Source: Mesostigma viride (Eukaryota > Streptophyta > Mesostigmatophyceae > Mesostigmatales > Mesostigmataceae). Taken from it: a stretch of 64,000 bases of DNA. Below are positions 1 to 11,140 of the stretch, in pieces. Positions within the stretch are counted from its first letter, which is position 1. Every line of letters starts with the position of its first letter. The stretch lies in contig RPFO01000022.1 in assembly GCA_009746045.1 (NCBI GenBank), forward strand, positions 2,489,937 to 2,553,936. The letters run 5' to 3'. The position numbers were made by a program, and so were the translations under genes. A model generated the notes under the pieces. It was given only the letters and a program-made list of their open reading frames with translations, did not search any database and was not told the origin of the DNA.

Positions 1-2234
1 TCAGGGCCGCACACATCGTGTGGTGCAGCAAGGGCTCATGGCCGGTATGGTGGTAGGCCCGGTAGGTGAAGACCTCGATTGCCATGGATATCCGGCGTGG
101 CGGAGGGGCCGCAGGGAGCGAGGCACCACGGAGGAGGCGATGGAGCGATTGAGGAAATGTAGGCAGTAGCCCGGGGCCCGCCCAGCATCGGCGGATCAGT
201 CAGTGGAAATATTGCTAGACGTGGTGCGTGCGCGCGGTGGGATGGGTAGGCACTGCCTGCCATCACCCGGACATTTCCTCTTACGGCACAGCCCGCAGTC
301 GGCCATATTGGAGGAGACAAGCCTTGCTGCGAATCGAGGGCGTGATATTGCATGGGAAAAATCATGCCGATGAGAGTCTCAGGGCGTCTCGCATGGTGAC
401 AACTGCAGCGTGAGGGCCGAGGAGCTCGAGATGCAGGTCTCATTGGCGGTACATGTGGGCCACTGGTGAGGTCCGTCGCCAATGTGATGGAGGCCTCTCC
501 GTCGTGCCAGTCGGACATCACTCAACAGCCGAAGGGGCGGCTGAATTTTTGGTGGGGAATTCTGAGAACTGCACAGAACTGACCCAACTAAGAAAGCTCG
601 AATCGCGGGCATGGTCAGGCGAGGTAAAAGAGGGAAACATCGCGCCAGCGTTTGAGGAAATAAGGCCTGTGTACAGTGCTGGGTCTCAGACGGAAGGAGT
701 CGAGGCGTTGCCGGGCTCCGTTGGCAGGGCGACAATAACTATTTGAAGTCTGTCAAAGCTGCTCATGGGTGGCACTATGAGAGCTAATTAGGAAGGTCTC
801 GCACAGGAGGTTTCGATGTGCTAAAATTTATCTCAGGCCTCAAAGCGTACACCCTCCGCATAGTTTTTTTTAGTTCGGTTCAGCCGAAAGGCCCTTCGGA
901 ATTAGACAATAGCGTTTTATTGGTTGAAAGTGCTACTGTGCCCGCCCAATTAATTAATTAATTATTAGTTAGTTTGTTTGTTTGGTTACCGAACAACCGA
1001 TGAAGTGGCTGCGAAATTTAATAATTCTTTGTTTGTTGACTTTGTTCTGTATAACCCGGATGCACTGCTCTTACGGCTACAGAAAAGCACATTTTTCAGC
1101 CAGAGATTTTAATATTTCTTTGTTTGTTAGCGAGAAAGCTGCACACGTGACAGGAAAATAATATTTATTTACAACTTCTTTGTTTGTTTGGCAGCCCGAA
1201 AACAGCCGACAGACGAGCACACTCGAGAATTAATTATTTACAAATTGTTTGTTATATTTAGCACTTTCAGGTGGCGAACTAAAATAATTAATATTTATAA
1301 TTAAAACTACCAATGCGAGGGGTGTAGGCGGGTGAAAATCGTAAACCCGCCATAGCGGCCGCCATTTAAAAAAAATTTCCCGCTCTACAGTAGTCGCGAT
1401 AGTACCACCGATACTGTAGTGGCCCTCGGCCACTACAGATTCTCTGCTGCGCATGTGCGGCGTGGGACACAACAACAACAACGACAACAACAACGGTAAC
1501 AATCGACGGTGCGGACTACGCCTGTCTGAGCTGTCTGACATGTTGTTTGCTGTCTTCCCTAGGCCGGGCCAGTGCCAGGCAATCAAATCAGCTTGCCTCG
1601 CAACAAAATTGCGTACAGTTGTGCGGCCCATGGCGCGCCTTTGTGACAGCATGGCAGGCGGATCGCCAGACGTTATGTCATCATTCCCGGCCACATTATA
1701 CTTGCTATCTAGTCCGCAAGCCGGACGTCAAACTCATATCATGCTTTTGCACGAGTTGAGACGCGCTTTTCCACTTTTTAAATGTACGGTTTTCCTCGCT
1801 GGAGCTCGGATTGGTGCGCCGCATGCGTCTTGGCTGGACGGCGAGGATTGCGCAGGCCAGGCGCAGGCACACGATTTATAATTCCGCATCGATGCCGCCG
1901 TTTGAAAGCCTTGCAGTGTCTCGACTCAGACGTCGGCGCGGCGTAAACGTCCGTCCGTCGGTGCGTTTTTTTAAGCACGCACGGATCAGAAAGCGCGTGA
2001 TTGAAAGTTACAACGAGTAAAACAGGCGTCGCGCTGGCCATGCTGAATTTGCTTGGCATGAGCTGGTCAGTACACAGCGCGGCCTCCCGCCGCTGGGGAA
2101 TCTGTCAAACCCCTCGGGATGACCCCTTTGTTTGGGGGCGCATCGTCGACAACACGGTGGTCAAGCATATGTTTGCCGCGCAGTTGCCAAGTTTTTACAA
2201 CAGGATCATCGTCTAGGAAGGTTGAACGTCAGCC
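1..2234. other. Upstream region of the 14-3-3 gene, no gene recognised
   Basis: I find no supported gene here. The open frames are short, overlap on both strands and match nothing I know. From about 960 to 1260 the DNA is AT-rich and the motif TTTGTTTGTT recurs about five times (near 970, 1027, 1122, 1180 and 1244). A CAA-rich run lies at 1471-1500. The sequence around 1440-1470 (CTGCTGCGCATGTGCGGCGT) recurs near 52567-52595, so at least part is dispersed repeat. The final part should hold the 14-3-3 promoter and 5' UTR, but I see no convincing TATA box. Confidence 0.5.
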
Positions 2235-4331
2235 ATGGTGGACACAAGGGAGGGTTTCGTTTACCAGGCCAAGCTCGCTGAGCAGGCTGAGCGCTATGAT
2301 GGTGAGATATGTCGCATTTTTTTCTGTTTGGAAGGGGTAGCTTTCGAAGGAGTACTGGGTGATCCTCCCGGGGAGGTACTAACGTGAGTTCCCTCTAAAC
2401 TTCTGGGTTTTGTTGTTTTTTTCATCATGATCGGCAGAGATGGTTGAGTCCATGAAGAGGGTCGCGAAGCTTGACGTGGAGCTCACTGTCGAGGAGCGCA
2501 ACCTGCTTTCCGTTGGTTACAAGAATGTCATTGGTGCCCGGAGGGCTTCGTGGCGCATCTTGTCCTCTATTGAGCAGAAGGAGGAGAACAAGAATAAGGA
2601 GGGACATGTAAAGAAGGTTAAAGACTACAAGCGGAAGGTCGAGGATGAGCTGTCGAACATTTGTAACGACATCCTCGCCATCCTGGACGACCATCTGATC
2701 CCATCCTCCAATACCGGAGAATCGAAGGTCTTCTACTTCAAGATGTATCCTTTGAAACATGAAGTGCTTCTTCGTACGGTATTCTGAGGTGGTTGAAGTT
2801 GTTTCCTTGTTTTTAAAAATGCATTCTCCCTGTTAGGGCTTGTTTCCTTGACTTGCAGCCATTGTACGAATGCAGGAAGGGAGACTACTACCGGTACCTG
2901 GCCGAGTTCAAGTCTAGCAATGAGAGGAAGGACGCGGCTGAGAACTCTCTCCTCGCCTACAAGGCTGCCTCGGACATTGCTTCGGTGGATCTGCCTCCGA
3001 CCCACCCCATCCGTCTTGGCCTGGCACTGAACTTTTCCGTCTTCTACTACGAGATCCTGAATTCCCCAGAGAGGTCAGTCCTAGCTTCGTGCTCTAACTT
3101 TCCTGACTTCGTTGGTTCCTTATCAATGAATTTCCTTAGGAGGGAACATACCTGTAAAAGGAGGGCGGTTTGTTCTTATTATAAAAAGATTTCGCTTGTA
3201 GTTATTCGTATTTCAATTGATTGCTGTCTAGCTCAAAGTTCTATGAACGCTTTCCCTGCTGTCGCTTTTTTTTTTACGCTTTTCACTTGAGATTGTGTGG
3301 CTATCAACTTCCTCGTGCATTGGTTTCCGGTGTCCAGGGCCTGCCACCTGGCCAAGCAGGCGTTTGACGAAGCGATCGCTGAGTTGGACACCCTGAGCGA
3401 GGAGTCGTATAAGGACAGCACATTGATCATGCAGCTTCTCCGGGACAACTTGACACTCTGGACCTCTGACTTGCAGGAAGAGGGTGGTACGTCCATGGCC
3501 TTTGTCAGGGCTTTGTCCGGTTGCACGCATGTAAACTAGAGTTGCAGCTGCATTGTCGAAAAGAACAATTGCGCTTACTTAAGCATCAGCCTTATTTCAT
3601 GAATGATCGTATGCTTCTGATGTGTTACCCAAGCCAGGTACAGCCTGCACTGATTTTAGGAGGCTAGGTTTGTGACGTTGTCTCTTATTTCTCCTGTGCT
3701 GTAGAAGCAGTGTGGTGTGCAGGAGAGTTTGGCTACTCTATGCCATTGTGAAGATATGTGGTTCTATTGCAGTGCCCTTCAGCTCCAGCTGGTGTCTCCT
3801 TTGAATTGGATTGATAGCTTTATGGGCCTGGCAAGTAGAGTGGATCAGCTCGCAAGTCTTCTCCAGGCCATGAAGTCCGTCTCTTGCCCTGCTTGTCAAA
3901 ATGCGACCGAATGTTTCGTTGGTTTCGGTTGGGTTGGCGTGGCAGCTGGATACGTTGAAGTGTGGGCAGGAGAGGTGTAGGCGTTAAACCAATTGCCTCA
4001 GTGAATTTGGATTGGTGTCCGGTGGGCAGGAGGGTGTTGAAGTCATTTGATAGAGATGTGGGGTGAATTAATGAGTGGTAATGTTTTCTAGATACTAATG
4101 ACAGTTTTTGTGAAGTATGAGAGAATGTGTGTTGGTCCACCGAGCTCCAGTAATTTCTCTCCTTTTGGGAACTACTGAGTATGTTGCTGCTTAGCAGCAA
4201 GTATACTGCTGCAAGGACTCGCCTATTCACGGTGTGCCACTGGCGATTGATGTGTTGTACTTGTTGCTGTCTCTGCAGGCAAGGGCGATGATGCCACACG
4301 GCTTGAGGACGTCGATGATGGTGCCAGCTAA
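2235..4331 (+). CDS. 14-3-3 protein, five exons
   Basis: A phosphoserine/threonine-binding adaptor that acts as a dimer on client kinases, metabolic enzymes and proton pumps, mainly in cytosol and nucleus. Proposed exons are 2235-2301, 2438-2744, 2876-3073, 3338-3486 and 4279-4331. All junctions are GT-AG and the phases join exactly, giving 774 nt and 257 residues, the usual family length. Family signatures are clear: [11 protein letters not shown] in exon 2 (the YKN lysine and the following arginines line the phosphopeptide groove), YYRYLAEF in exon 3 (the Arg-Tyr pair of the groove), and [10 protein letters not shown] in exon 4. The last exon gives the variable acidic tail, ending DVDDGAS. 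The start ATG has a good context (CAGCCATGG). The large 792-nt last intron is spliced from GTACGT to CTGCAG. Intron positions and sequence look plant-like. Isoform cannot be assigned. Confidence 0.95.
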
Positions 4332-5059
4332 ATGCAGGCGTGCCTGTGCTCCTTGTAATATTTTTGCCGACGAGCGCTTTGTCTGCACATGCCGAGTGGC
4401 CCGTGGAGCTTTCTTCTTAGTCTTCCTTTGTACATGCTTTCCGTAGGGTGAGGTGTTGACCAGACGGGGGATGCAAGTGGGGCTTGCGGTAGCCTTTTGC
4501 ACCAATTTTGCCGGGCAGCGTGCATGAAGCCTGTGGCGGACTTGGGGCGGCTGTTGCGGAGGTCATCCAGCAATTGGAAGATCTGCCCTTTTTTGCTTTG
4601 TGGTTTGACATGCAGTCATTAGCTTCAGTTTAGGCATGCACGTGGCTGTTGTGCAGGTTCAGGGTTGCAGGGTTGTCAGAAGTCTTGTGACAAGTTGGCT
4701 ATGCTAAACAACCTGTTGTGCATATTTAATTTCTATGTAAAACTTTGATTTTACCACATCTGTTCGGTGCTATTCCTTGGAACAAGCTCTATCAACAGGT
4801 TGTGTCTCGGCTGGATCGCGTTGTCTCTGTGCGCATGTACAGTTTGCCGACCATCTAGCTCATACTAATCATAGAGAACTTTTGTGGATGACTGTAGGTG
4901 TCAGTTGGCGATGCCTTAGGATCAGGAGACGTCCGTCCTATAGTCAGCAAAAGTTGGTGCGAGAGGTCCCCAGTTCGATTCCGGCCTGGATTCATTTGCA
5001 GATCGCGTTTTCCGCGGACCGGCACTGAACGCAAATGGTTTTCACCTTTGCGGCGTGCC
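4332..5059. other. 3' flank of the 14-3-3 gene with a possible tRNA-derived (SINE-like) stretch
   Basis: No gene is supported. Near 4960-5000 the text CCCCAGTTCGATTCCGG resembles a Pol III B box or tRNA T-arm, which could mark a degenerate tRNA-derived SINE. I could not fold a full cloverleaf or find a convincing A box, so this stays a weak call. Confidence 0.3.
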
Positions 5060-5065
5060 AAATCA

Positions 5066-5176
5066 GAACATACTAATCAGGTTGATACACATGCTGGTCC
5101 CTTGCGGACTAGCCAGCCGGGGAGATGTCTTCTTTCGTGGCCAGGCCCTGCCAGGGTTAGGTGGCGCTGTGTGTAG
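5066..5176 (+). pseudogene. Remnant of a LINE reverse transcriptase C-terminus
   Basis: The frame ending at 5176 reads TNQVDTHAGPLRTSQPGR followed by LLSWPGP. This matches the C-terminal part of the F2/F4 reverse transcriptases in this window (TNQVDTSRGP..., PAQPGRHLLTWAGP). It is a short diverged fragment without the polymerase motifs. Confidence 0.6.
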
Positions 5177-5305
5177 GCGACAGGCGAAGGTTTACTAGGT
5201 TGCTTGACGTAAAATGGCTGAACGACATTGCTGACGGCGGAGCTCAGAATTTTTGCGCCTGAGCCCCAAATTCAGTCAGATTTCTCATGTGCATTCGATG
5301 CGTCT

Positions 5306-5339
5306 CTTCAACCCGTGTTTCTTCTTTTAGAACGCGATA
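5306..5339. repeat. End of a CCCGTG-type TTAA element, cut by element T0
   Basis: The text AACCCGTGTTTC, then TTTTAGAACGCGATA, matches the termini of the CCCGTG elements at 11028 and at 38840/40580. It stops at the TTAA where element T0 begins, which suggests T0 landed in it. The first base of its own TTAA appears mutated (TCAA). Confidence 0.5.
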
Positions 5340-5483
5340 TTAAGGGGATGGTCCCGGCGCGAATTTTTTGGCGCCGAAAAAATTCGCGGTACCCGTCCGT
5401 ACTGTGAAAAAGTGGTTCACGGTGTGCGCACCCCTGCCGGAGCTGGCCATGGCGACGTGCTTTCAGGCAGAGTAGAAAAAGAT

Positions 5484-5563
5484 GAATTAATTAATAGACA
5501 CGTGACTGCGTCACGTGAGCATAAGTCCTCAGTGGGAGGGGAACATGGGATGGAATGAATGGT
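5484..5563 (-). mobile_element. 80-bp F3 LINE 3'-end insertion
   Basis: This is a severely 5'-truncated LINE: an ATTAATTAAT tail, the hairpin CACGTGACTGCGTCACGTG and a few dozen bases of F3 3' UTR. It is flanked by the 12-bp TSD GTAGAAAAAGAT at 5472-5483 and 5564-5575. Confidence 0.85.
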
Positions 5564-5624
5564 GTAGAAAAAGATAGCTCTCGGAATGCAGAGAAACTGT
5601 GCGAATCTTAAAGACGATGATTAA

Positions 5625-8008
5625 GGGGACATGACACATCGGAATTTTTTGGCGCCAAAAAATTCGCGCCGGTACCGTCGGTACCCCCGGACCGTGAAAT
5701 TGTGGTGCACAATGCGCACACCTCGTGCGGAGGTGGCCATGGCGACGGGTGTTCCGTAAAAATTTGCCTTATCGGCCAGGCGACAAGCGAAAAATGTACG
5801 CCGGTGGTTTTAAACGATGTTCTAGTATGATGTTTCATAGCCAGATATGCACAATTTGAAAAGTCGGTGCCTTTCTTAATCCAGATTTGCACGGGGGTCT
5901 AATCCGAAAATCTGGCCGCACATATTAATTTAGAATGCGTGCCTGCGACTGTAGAATTTAAGATTTGTGGATTATATTGATGCAGGAAGAAGCGTTTAGT
6001 AATGGAAACCGTGAAAACATCCTAAGCGGCTTCGATCTGCGGCCATTTCCCGTCATTTCTGAAATGATATCGTTCAGGCCTGCGCGATCCGCGGTCAAGC
6101 CATCCATGGATGGCTGGCTGTCTCGCGCGCCTGGGTAGGAAATAAAGCCGTCCGTGGTACGTTCATTTGCCGCATGTCACCGCCCTGTCGGTTTGCGCTC
6201 TAAATGTTCCTGGCATGAAGCTTTGGCGCCGATTCCGGGTGTTCTTGCTATTATTTTGTTCGCCACTTGTTGCAGTTGCGCTATCTGTTTTCGCAGGTTT
6301 CAATGTTTTGCCTTATCCTGCGTATGCCATGCTTCTTAAAGCTAGCAAGAGTTGATCGGGCAGTTTTGCGGCTCTGCTTCACTTTCTTTTATGGAGTTTT
6401 TCATATGGTAGACATTGTATATTGCGTAGTCAAGGACCCTAGCTGCCTGGGAGCGGCATCAACGTTGCAAGGAGCTGGCGAGCTCATAAACGCTTGTCTT
6501 GGCCCTTCAGCCTGCTGGAAAACAAGGTGTGAAGTTGTAGGGAAGGTGAGCATGTGTTATATAGTTATCTCCTTCCAATATGTTTTGCTTTCATTACACA
6601 TGGCTGGGGCTTCCTAGATGATAAGGATCAGGTGCTTATTATGAGGATGGCCCTTTTATCCTTTAGCATCATGACTGGACCAACGACTCCAGACGCCCCA
6701 GCTTAGGGGAATACAGCAGTAGTAGTGTAGAATAGATAGACCGTGGCCATGTACATGTACGCCTCCTAGAGGCACTATCCTAGCTAAGCCACACGCTTTA
6801 TTTAATCATGTACATGTGTGCCTATGATGTGCCACACTCCAGATGATGCCTAGCTTTATTTAGCTATGTTGTGCCCATGCAGGGAGTAACTCTCTGCTGA
6901 GACGCCATGCCCTAGCCTTTTTGTATAGCTCTGCTGATCTTCCCCCCCATGACAGGCTCCCCCTTCGCTGGGCATAGCTTGAAGATCATGGGGATGCAAG
7001 TGCCCTGGTGCACCTAGAGCAAGGGTCCTTTACATCCCCACCCTTGCAGGAAGTAGCTTAGGATGTATGATAGGCCATATGCCCCCTCTCAAGGGCTATG
7101 TGCTACATATACTCCCAACGGAGTTATGTTACAATTCAATTCAATTCAATTCAATCATGACTGGGTGTTAGCTATGAGGTGATTCCCGCAAGTGGTCATG
7201 CCTGCGTGCGTAATGATTTTGTCGGTGGATGTCTTCTTCAAGCATCTAGCATTTTCTTTACGTGCTTCTGCCCAATTTGCAGGGGGCAAGCTTAGGAATG
7301 TGCTTATGGTGTCCCTCATGCCACAGTGTACCAAGCATGCAGGGTGGCAGCTATAACATGATGTACTATGGGCAAACTAGGTCAGAATGACCTGTAATTT
7401 GGTGGCAAGCTTTATGATACATTTTATTAATTAATTGCACCTGGTTTGCCCCAGTTAGTGGTTGGCTAGGGTGTAAAAGGGGTGTTGTTTGTGCTCATAA
7501 CCCGGATTTTCTGTCATTTTTTTTTTGCATGTTTACACTAATAACATGAGTAAACGTGCTCAGAATGAGCTCAAACTTTGTGAGAGTGAAATTCCCACCC
7601 TAGGCCTAGTATAAATATCATCACTGGAATTTTTGCATGTGTCTACTATTTGATTTATTTTTTTAGGACCAAAAAAATACGTGTTTTGGGCTAAACCCTA
7701 TAAATAGTCTAAACGTGCTTATTTTGTGGTCCTGAGTAGCCAGATTTATTTGCAAGGGTGGGGATTTTAGGAAAATATGTGGTTTGGTCACTTTTGGTTT
7801 GCCCAGTCTCCTAGGAAAAATCGGCCAAAAATAGCGTCTTTTTCTATTTTTAGCTCATAACTGGGTCATGCTGGGGGGTAGTACCACCCCCAAGTGGCTG
7901 GAAAATTTTTTTTTTTCACATATTTATGGTTTGGAAGCATAACCGGATTTTTATCCCATGCACAGGTCTGTTTTCCAGAAAAGTGCACTTTCAATGTGTC
8001 ATGTCCCC
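5625..8008. mobile_element. TTAA-flanked DNA element T1 with perfect 15-bp terminal inverted repeats
   Basis: It is bounded by TTAA at 5621-5624 and 8009-8012. The ends GGGGACATGACACAT (5625-5639) and ATGTGTCATGTCCCC (7994-8008) are perfect inverted repeats. The left end carries the subterminal palindrome of the family. The right 500 bp (Cs before a run of T, TAGCGTCTTTTTCTATTTTTAGCTC, and so on in shorter pieces) matches the inverted left end of T2 and the right end of T3. An F1 LINE fragment is inserted at 6679-7153. No open frame encodes a recognisable transposase, so it is non-autonomous. TTAA targets suggest the piggyBac superfamily, but GGGG-starting ends are unusual for it. Confidence 0.85.
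6679..7153 (+). mobile_element. F1 LINE 3' fragment inside T1
   Basis: It starts at the last codons of the F1 ORF1 and runs through the whole F1 3' UTR to the hairpin ACTCC-CAAC-GGAGT. The tail is an AATTC repeat here rather than TTAA. The 11-bp TSD ATCATGACTGG is at 6668-6678 and 7154-7164. Confidence 0.9.
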
Positions 8009-8168
8009 TTAAGTGATACTACTTCGTAGCGGAGTTCGCGTTTTTTGCAGTGTCGATGATTTTATTGATGACCATCGCCACAGGGGTCCGATCTGATGTT
8101 TTCGTCGTGAGGAATAAAATAGAATGCACGCTGGCGGCGGTGATTGTCAGGTTTTATGGGCTTTACCT

Positions 8169-10998
8169 CCAATGCCAACACTGATCAGAAAATGCCAACA
8201 CTGAACTTTTTGCTGATTTGCTTACGACATGCGATTTGGTCACTGCCAACACCCGCTTTCCACATAGTCCAGATGCTTTGGTCACACACACCTCGCCAAC
8301 TGGCACTAAACGCTGCATTGACTATGTTGTAATGCGCAAGCGTCATCAAGGATCTGTACTACCTGCTCGCTCGCATGTGATCCCCCTGGTGCGCTCCGAT
8401 CATCGCATCGTCACCGCCCGCATTCGCCTGCGATTCCCCTCGCCCTTTCGTAAGCACGTGGCACCACCTGATTTGCGCACACTTCAGTTGCTTGAGAAAT
8501 CTGACTCTGCTCTGGAGGACTTCCCTGAAAAACGCGCCCACAAGCGCGCGGCAGAGGCGTTCGTCGACGCGCTGGACATCCCGGCCAGCCACGCCCAGCT
8601 GTTCGCTGCCGGCCCGGCATCGGCCCTTCGGCACCTCGCTGACAAGCTGCCCGCGGCCGGGGCCCTGCTGCCCCCCCGCCGCCCGCCCCGCTTCACCAGC
8701 CTGCACCGGCTCCCCGCCGTCATCCAGGCCCGGCAAGCCCTGCGCGACAACAGCGACCCCGCCCGCTACGCCCGCCTCAAAGCCGATTACCACTCGGCCA
8801 TCCGGCAGGCGACCAAGGAGCAGGAGGACCTTCATGTCCGCGAGTACTTCGCCCACCTCAAGGACCAGCACGGCAAGTACGCCTGGACCCGCCTGCGTCA
8901 CGCCCAACGGCCCGCCGGCGGCGCGCAGCCGGCGCCACTGACGCTCTCTGGCTCACCGCAGCAGCAGCTCGACCAGTGGTATTCCTCCCAGTCCCGGCTG
9001 CTCGGCGCCCCCCCGCCGCCTCCGCCGCTTGGCCCTCTGGCGGCCGCACGCCTGGCAGTAGCGCCTGCGGACGTCCCTGCGCCGCCCACGCCGCCCGCCG
9101 CTGAGCAGGACTACACGTACCCAGCCCTGACGGAACCCCTGGCCGACCCCAACGAGCTCCCGCCGTTCACCGAGCTCGAGCTGAGCACCGCCGCCAAGCA
9201 ACTCCGCTTCTATGCCGCCGTTGGACCTGACCAGCTCCCAGCCCCGGTGATTAAGCTGACGGCGCTCACGGGGTTCCTGCTTGACGTCTGCAACCGGATC
9301 CTGCTTGCCGACGCGCCGCCGATTCCTGAGTGGCAGCACAGCTACCGTATTATGCTGTACAAAAACAAAGGTTCCCCTGACGACCCCGCCAACTACAGAG
9401 GAGTCTGCATCCAGAGCGCCGCACTCAAGTTGTTCATGCGCATGATCCTCAACCGCCTTCGTTCTGCTCTCGACTGTCCCCTTGGGGAAAGTCAAATGGG
9501 CTTCCGTCCTGGGCGCAACACCGTCATGGCCATCTTCGTCGCGCGTCGCCTCTTCGAGGAAATCGCTCTCTTGCAACCTGGTGAGTTTCCCGCCATCCTG
9601 ATCTTCGTCGACTTCATCAAGGCTTTTGATTCTGTCCTCTGGGACGCTCTATGGGCTGTACTTGCTCGCGCTCGCGTCCCCACTCCCCTGATTACCGTCA
9701 TCCGCATGCTGTATGAGGGGTCGACCACTTCGGTGCGCACTCAACACGGCATTACCCTGCCATGCCCACTTCAGACCGGCGTCTGGCAGGGTTGCGTCCT
9801 GTCGCCGTACCTGTTTATTATTGTAGTGGATTATGTTATGCGCCAGGCACGTGCTCGCTTTGCTAGCATTGCAGGCCGTGCCCCTGGCCTAGCGATCACG
9901 AACGAGCTTGGGGAAGGGGGGCCGACTAACAAGCAGAATTTACTAGCTGACCTCATTTATGCCGACGACATCACGCTCATCGAGAAGCCAGAGTCTGCCC
10001 AACTTTGGCTGGACTGCCTGGCGCTCGAGGCTCGGGCGGTTGGTCTAAAAATCAGCCCCAAAACAGAGGCCCTGGCCCTCGGCATGGCAGGGCCCCCACC
10101 CACACTCCGCCTCTTAGACGATGCCGAGGTCAACTACCCTCCTTCAGGCCGCTTCAAGCTGCTCGGCAGTTGGCTTCCCGACTGCGAGGACGACATGACG
10201 ACACGGATCGGCATGGCGTGGGCGCACCTCCATGACCACAGCCGCTGGTGGAGCAACCCCGCCCTACCCCGGATCGTCAAGCGTGACCTCTTCAAGGTCG
10301 TCATTCTGACGATCCTGACCTACGGCGCCGAGACGTGGACACTGACGCAGGAGCTGGCGCAACGACTCGACAGCGCCGTCACCAAGATGCTGCGCAAGGC
10401 CCTTAACATCCCCTTTGGTTTGCACATTAGTAATGAGGATTTGTACGCTGATTTGCCCTATGTTTCCCACATTATTAGGCACAGGCGCATGGGCCTAGCC
10501 GGGCACCTGGCCCGCACAGATCAGGTAGATACCTCAGATAGACTAGCTGGCACCAAGCCCGCCCAGCCTGGGCGATATGTCCTCACCTGGCGTGCCCCCG
10601 GCCGCGCGCGGCAGGGCGGCCACCCGTGGACTTTTCGTGGTGGACATGTGCTACACTAGACGTGACGGGCTCACCCCCGGGCAGCCTCCTGGTTTGTCTG
10701 TAATATGGAGGCAGATGGTGCGCAAGGATCGGATGGCAAGTAGTGATGAAGGAGACCACCCCCAAGCCTGTGGGGGCTCCGCGTGTGACCAAGTATGGCA
10801 TAATTCATAGCGATTCGGGCCGCGGTGCCCACACCCCTGTAACTAGGACCTAGATAGCTTATACCATCCATTCCATCCCATGTTCCCCTCCCACTGAGGA
10901 CTTATGCTCACGTGACGCAGTCACGTGTCTATTAATTAATTAATTAATTAATTAATTAATTAATTAATTAATTAATTAATTAATTAATTAATTAATTA
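8169..10998 (+). mobile_element. F3 LINE, 5'-truncated, with a 13-bp target-site duplication
   Basis: The element is flanked by ATGGGCTTTACCT at 8156-8168 and 10999-11011. It contains the end of an endonuclease domain, a long reverse transcriptase, a 3' UTR, the terminal hairpin CACGTGAC-GCA-GTCACGTG and a TTAA-repeat tail of about 70 bp. It lies in element T0. The direct repeat ATGCCAACACTGA occurs twice at its 5' edge (8171 and 8192). Confidence 0.93.
8218..10659 (+). CDS. LINE ORF2 polyprotein (endonuclease end plus reverse transcriptase), 5'-truncated
   Basis: About 813 residues remain. The first 80 carry the C-terminal end of an apurinic-type endonuclease (KRCIDYVVMRKR, then VRSDHRIV with the catalytic-site His), so the frame is truncated at its 5' side and the first codon is not a true start. 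The reverse transcriptase follows: LYKNKGSP..NYRGVCIQS, GFRPGRNTV, FVDFIKAFDSV (first catalytic Asp), GVWQGCVLSPYLF, and IYADDITL at 9955-9978 (YADD at 9958-9969). The thumb region includes LTYGAETWTL. The domain copies the RNA and primes on cut target DNA. After GGHPWTF the frame is lost relative to the other F3 copy (13943-14407, minus), whose tail continues with GLSVIWRQM, so this copy is probably inactive. Confidence 0.92.
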   Translation: MLTTCDLVTANTRFPHSPDALVTHTSPTGTKRCIDYVVMRKRHQGSVLPARSHVIPLVRSDHRIVTARIRLRFPSPFRKHVAPPDLRTLQLLEKSDSALEDFPEKRAHKRAAEAFVDALDIPASHAQLFAAGPASALRHLADKLPAAGALLPPRRPPRFTSLHRLPAVIQARQALRDNSDPARYARLKADYHSAIRQATKEQEDLHVREYFAHLKDQHGKYAWTRLRHAQRPAGGAQPAPLTLSGSPQQQLDQWYSSQSRLLGAPPPPPPLGPLAAARLAVAPADVPAPPTPPAAEQDYTYPALTEPLADPNELPPFTELELSTAAKQLRFYAAVGPDQLPAPVIKLTALTGFLLDVCNRILLADAPPIPEWQHSYRIMLYKNKGSPDDPANYRGVCIQSAALKLFMRMILNRLRSALDCPLGESQMGFRPGRNTVMAIFVARRLFEEIALLQPGEFPAILIFVDFIKAFDSVLWDALWAVLARARVPTPLITVIRMLYEGSTTSVRTQHGITLPCPLQTGVWQGCVLSPYLFIIVVDYVMRQARARFASIAGRAPGLAITNELGEGGPTNKQNLLADLIYADDITLIEKPESAQLWLDCLALEARAVGLKISPKTEALALGMAGPPPTLRLLDDAEVNYPPSGRFKLLGSWLPDCEDDMTTRIGMAWAHLHDHSRWWSNPALPRIVKRDLFKVVILTILTYGAETWTLTQELAQRLDSAVTKMLRKALNIPFGLHISNEDLYADLPYVSHIIRHRRMGLAGHLARTDQVDTSDRLAGTKPAQPGRYVLTWRAPGRARQGGHPWTFRGGHVLH

Positions 10999-11140
10999 AT
11001 GGGCTTTACCTAGCGTCAAGGATGCGTTTAACCCGTGTTTTTTTTCATTAGAACGCGATATAGCACCTAAGCCTCGCTTTTTTTAGAACGCGTATAGCAC
11101 CTAAGGATTTTTTTTTTTTCATGGTCATGTATATACTGAA

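Larger units (their letters stand above)
5344..11024. mobile_element. TTAA-flanked element T0 (GGGG-type end), host of several nested insertions
   Basis: It begins with TTAA (5340-5343) then GGGGATGGTCCC and carries the same subterminal palindrome as the other copies (CGCGAATTTTTTGGCGCC). The shared block with TGGCCATGGCGAC follows. Its body aligns with the left part of element T3 (25621 onward), for example GAATAAAATAGAATG versus GAATAAAGTATAATG. It is interrupted by an F3 fragment (5484-5563), element T1 (5625-8008), an F3 LINE (8169-10998) and a CCCGTG element from 11028. Its right end was not found. No transposase is visible. Confidence 0.65.

Noticed and set aside
1230..2216. Several 60-150-codon frames upstream of the 14-3-3 gene
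   Set aside because: They overlap on both strands, start at unlikely contexts and show no domain.
8359..9576. Minus-strand frames of 180-207 codons opposite the F3 RT
   Set aside because: They are antisense shadows in GC-rich codons. The plus strand carries unmistakable RT motifs.
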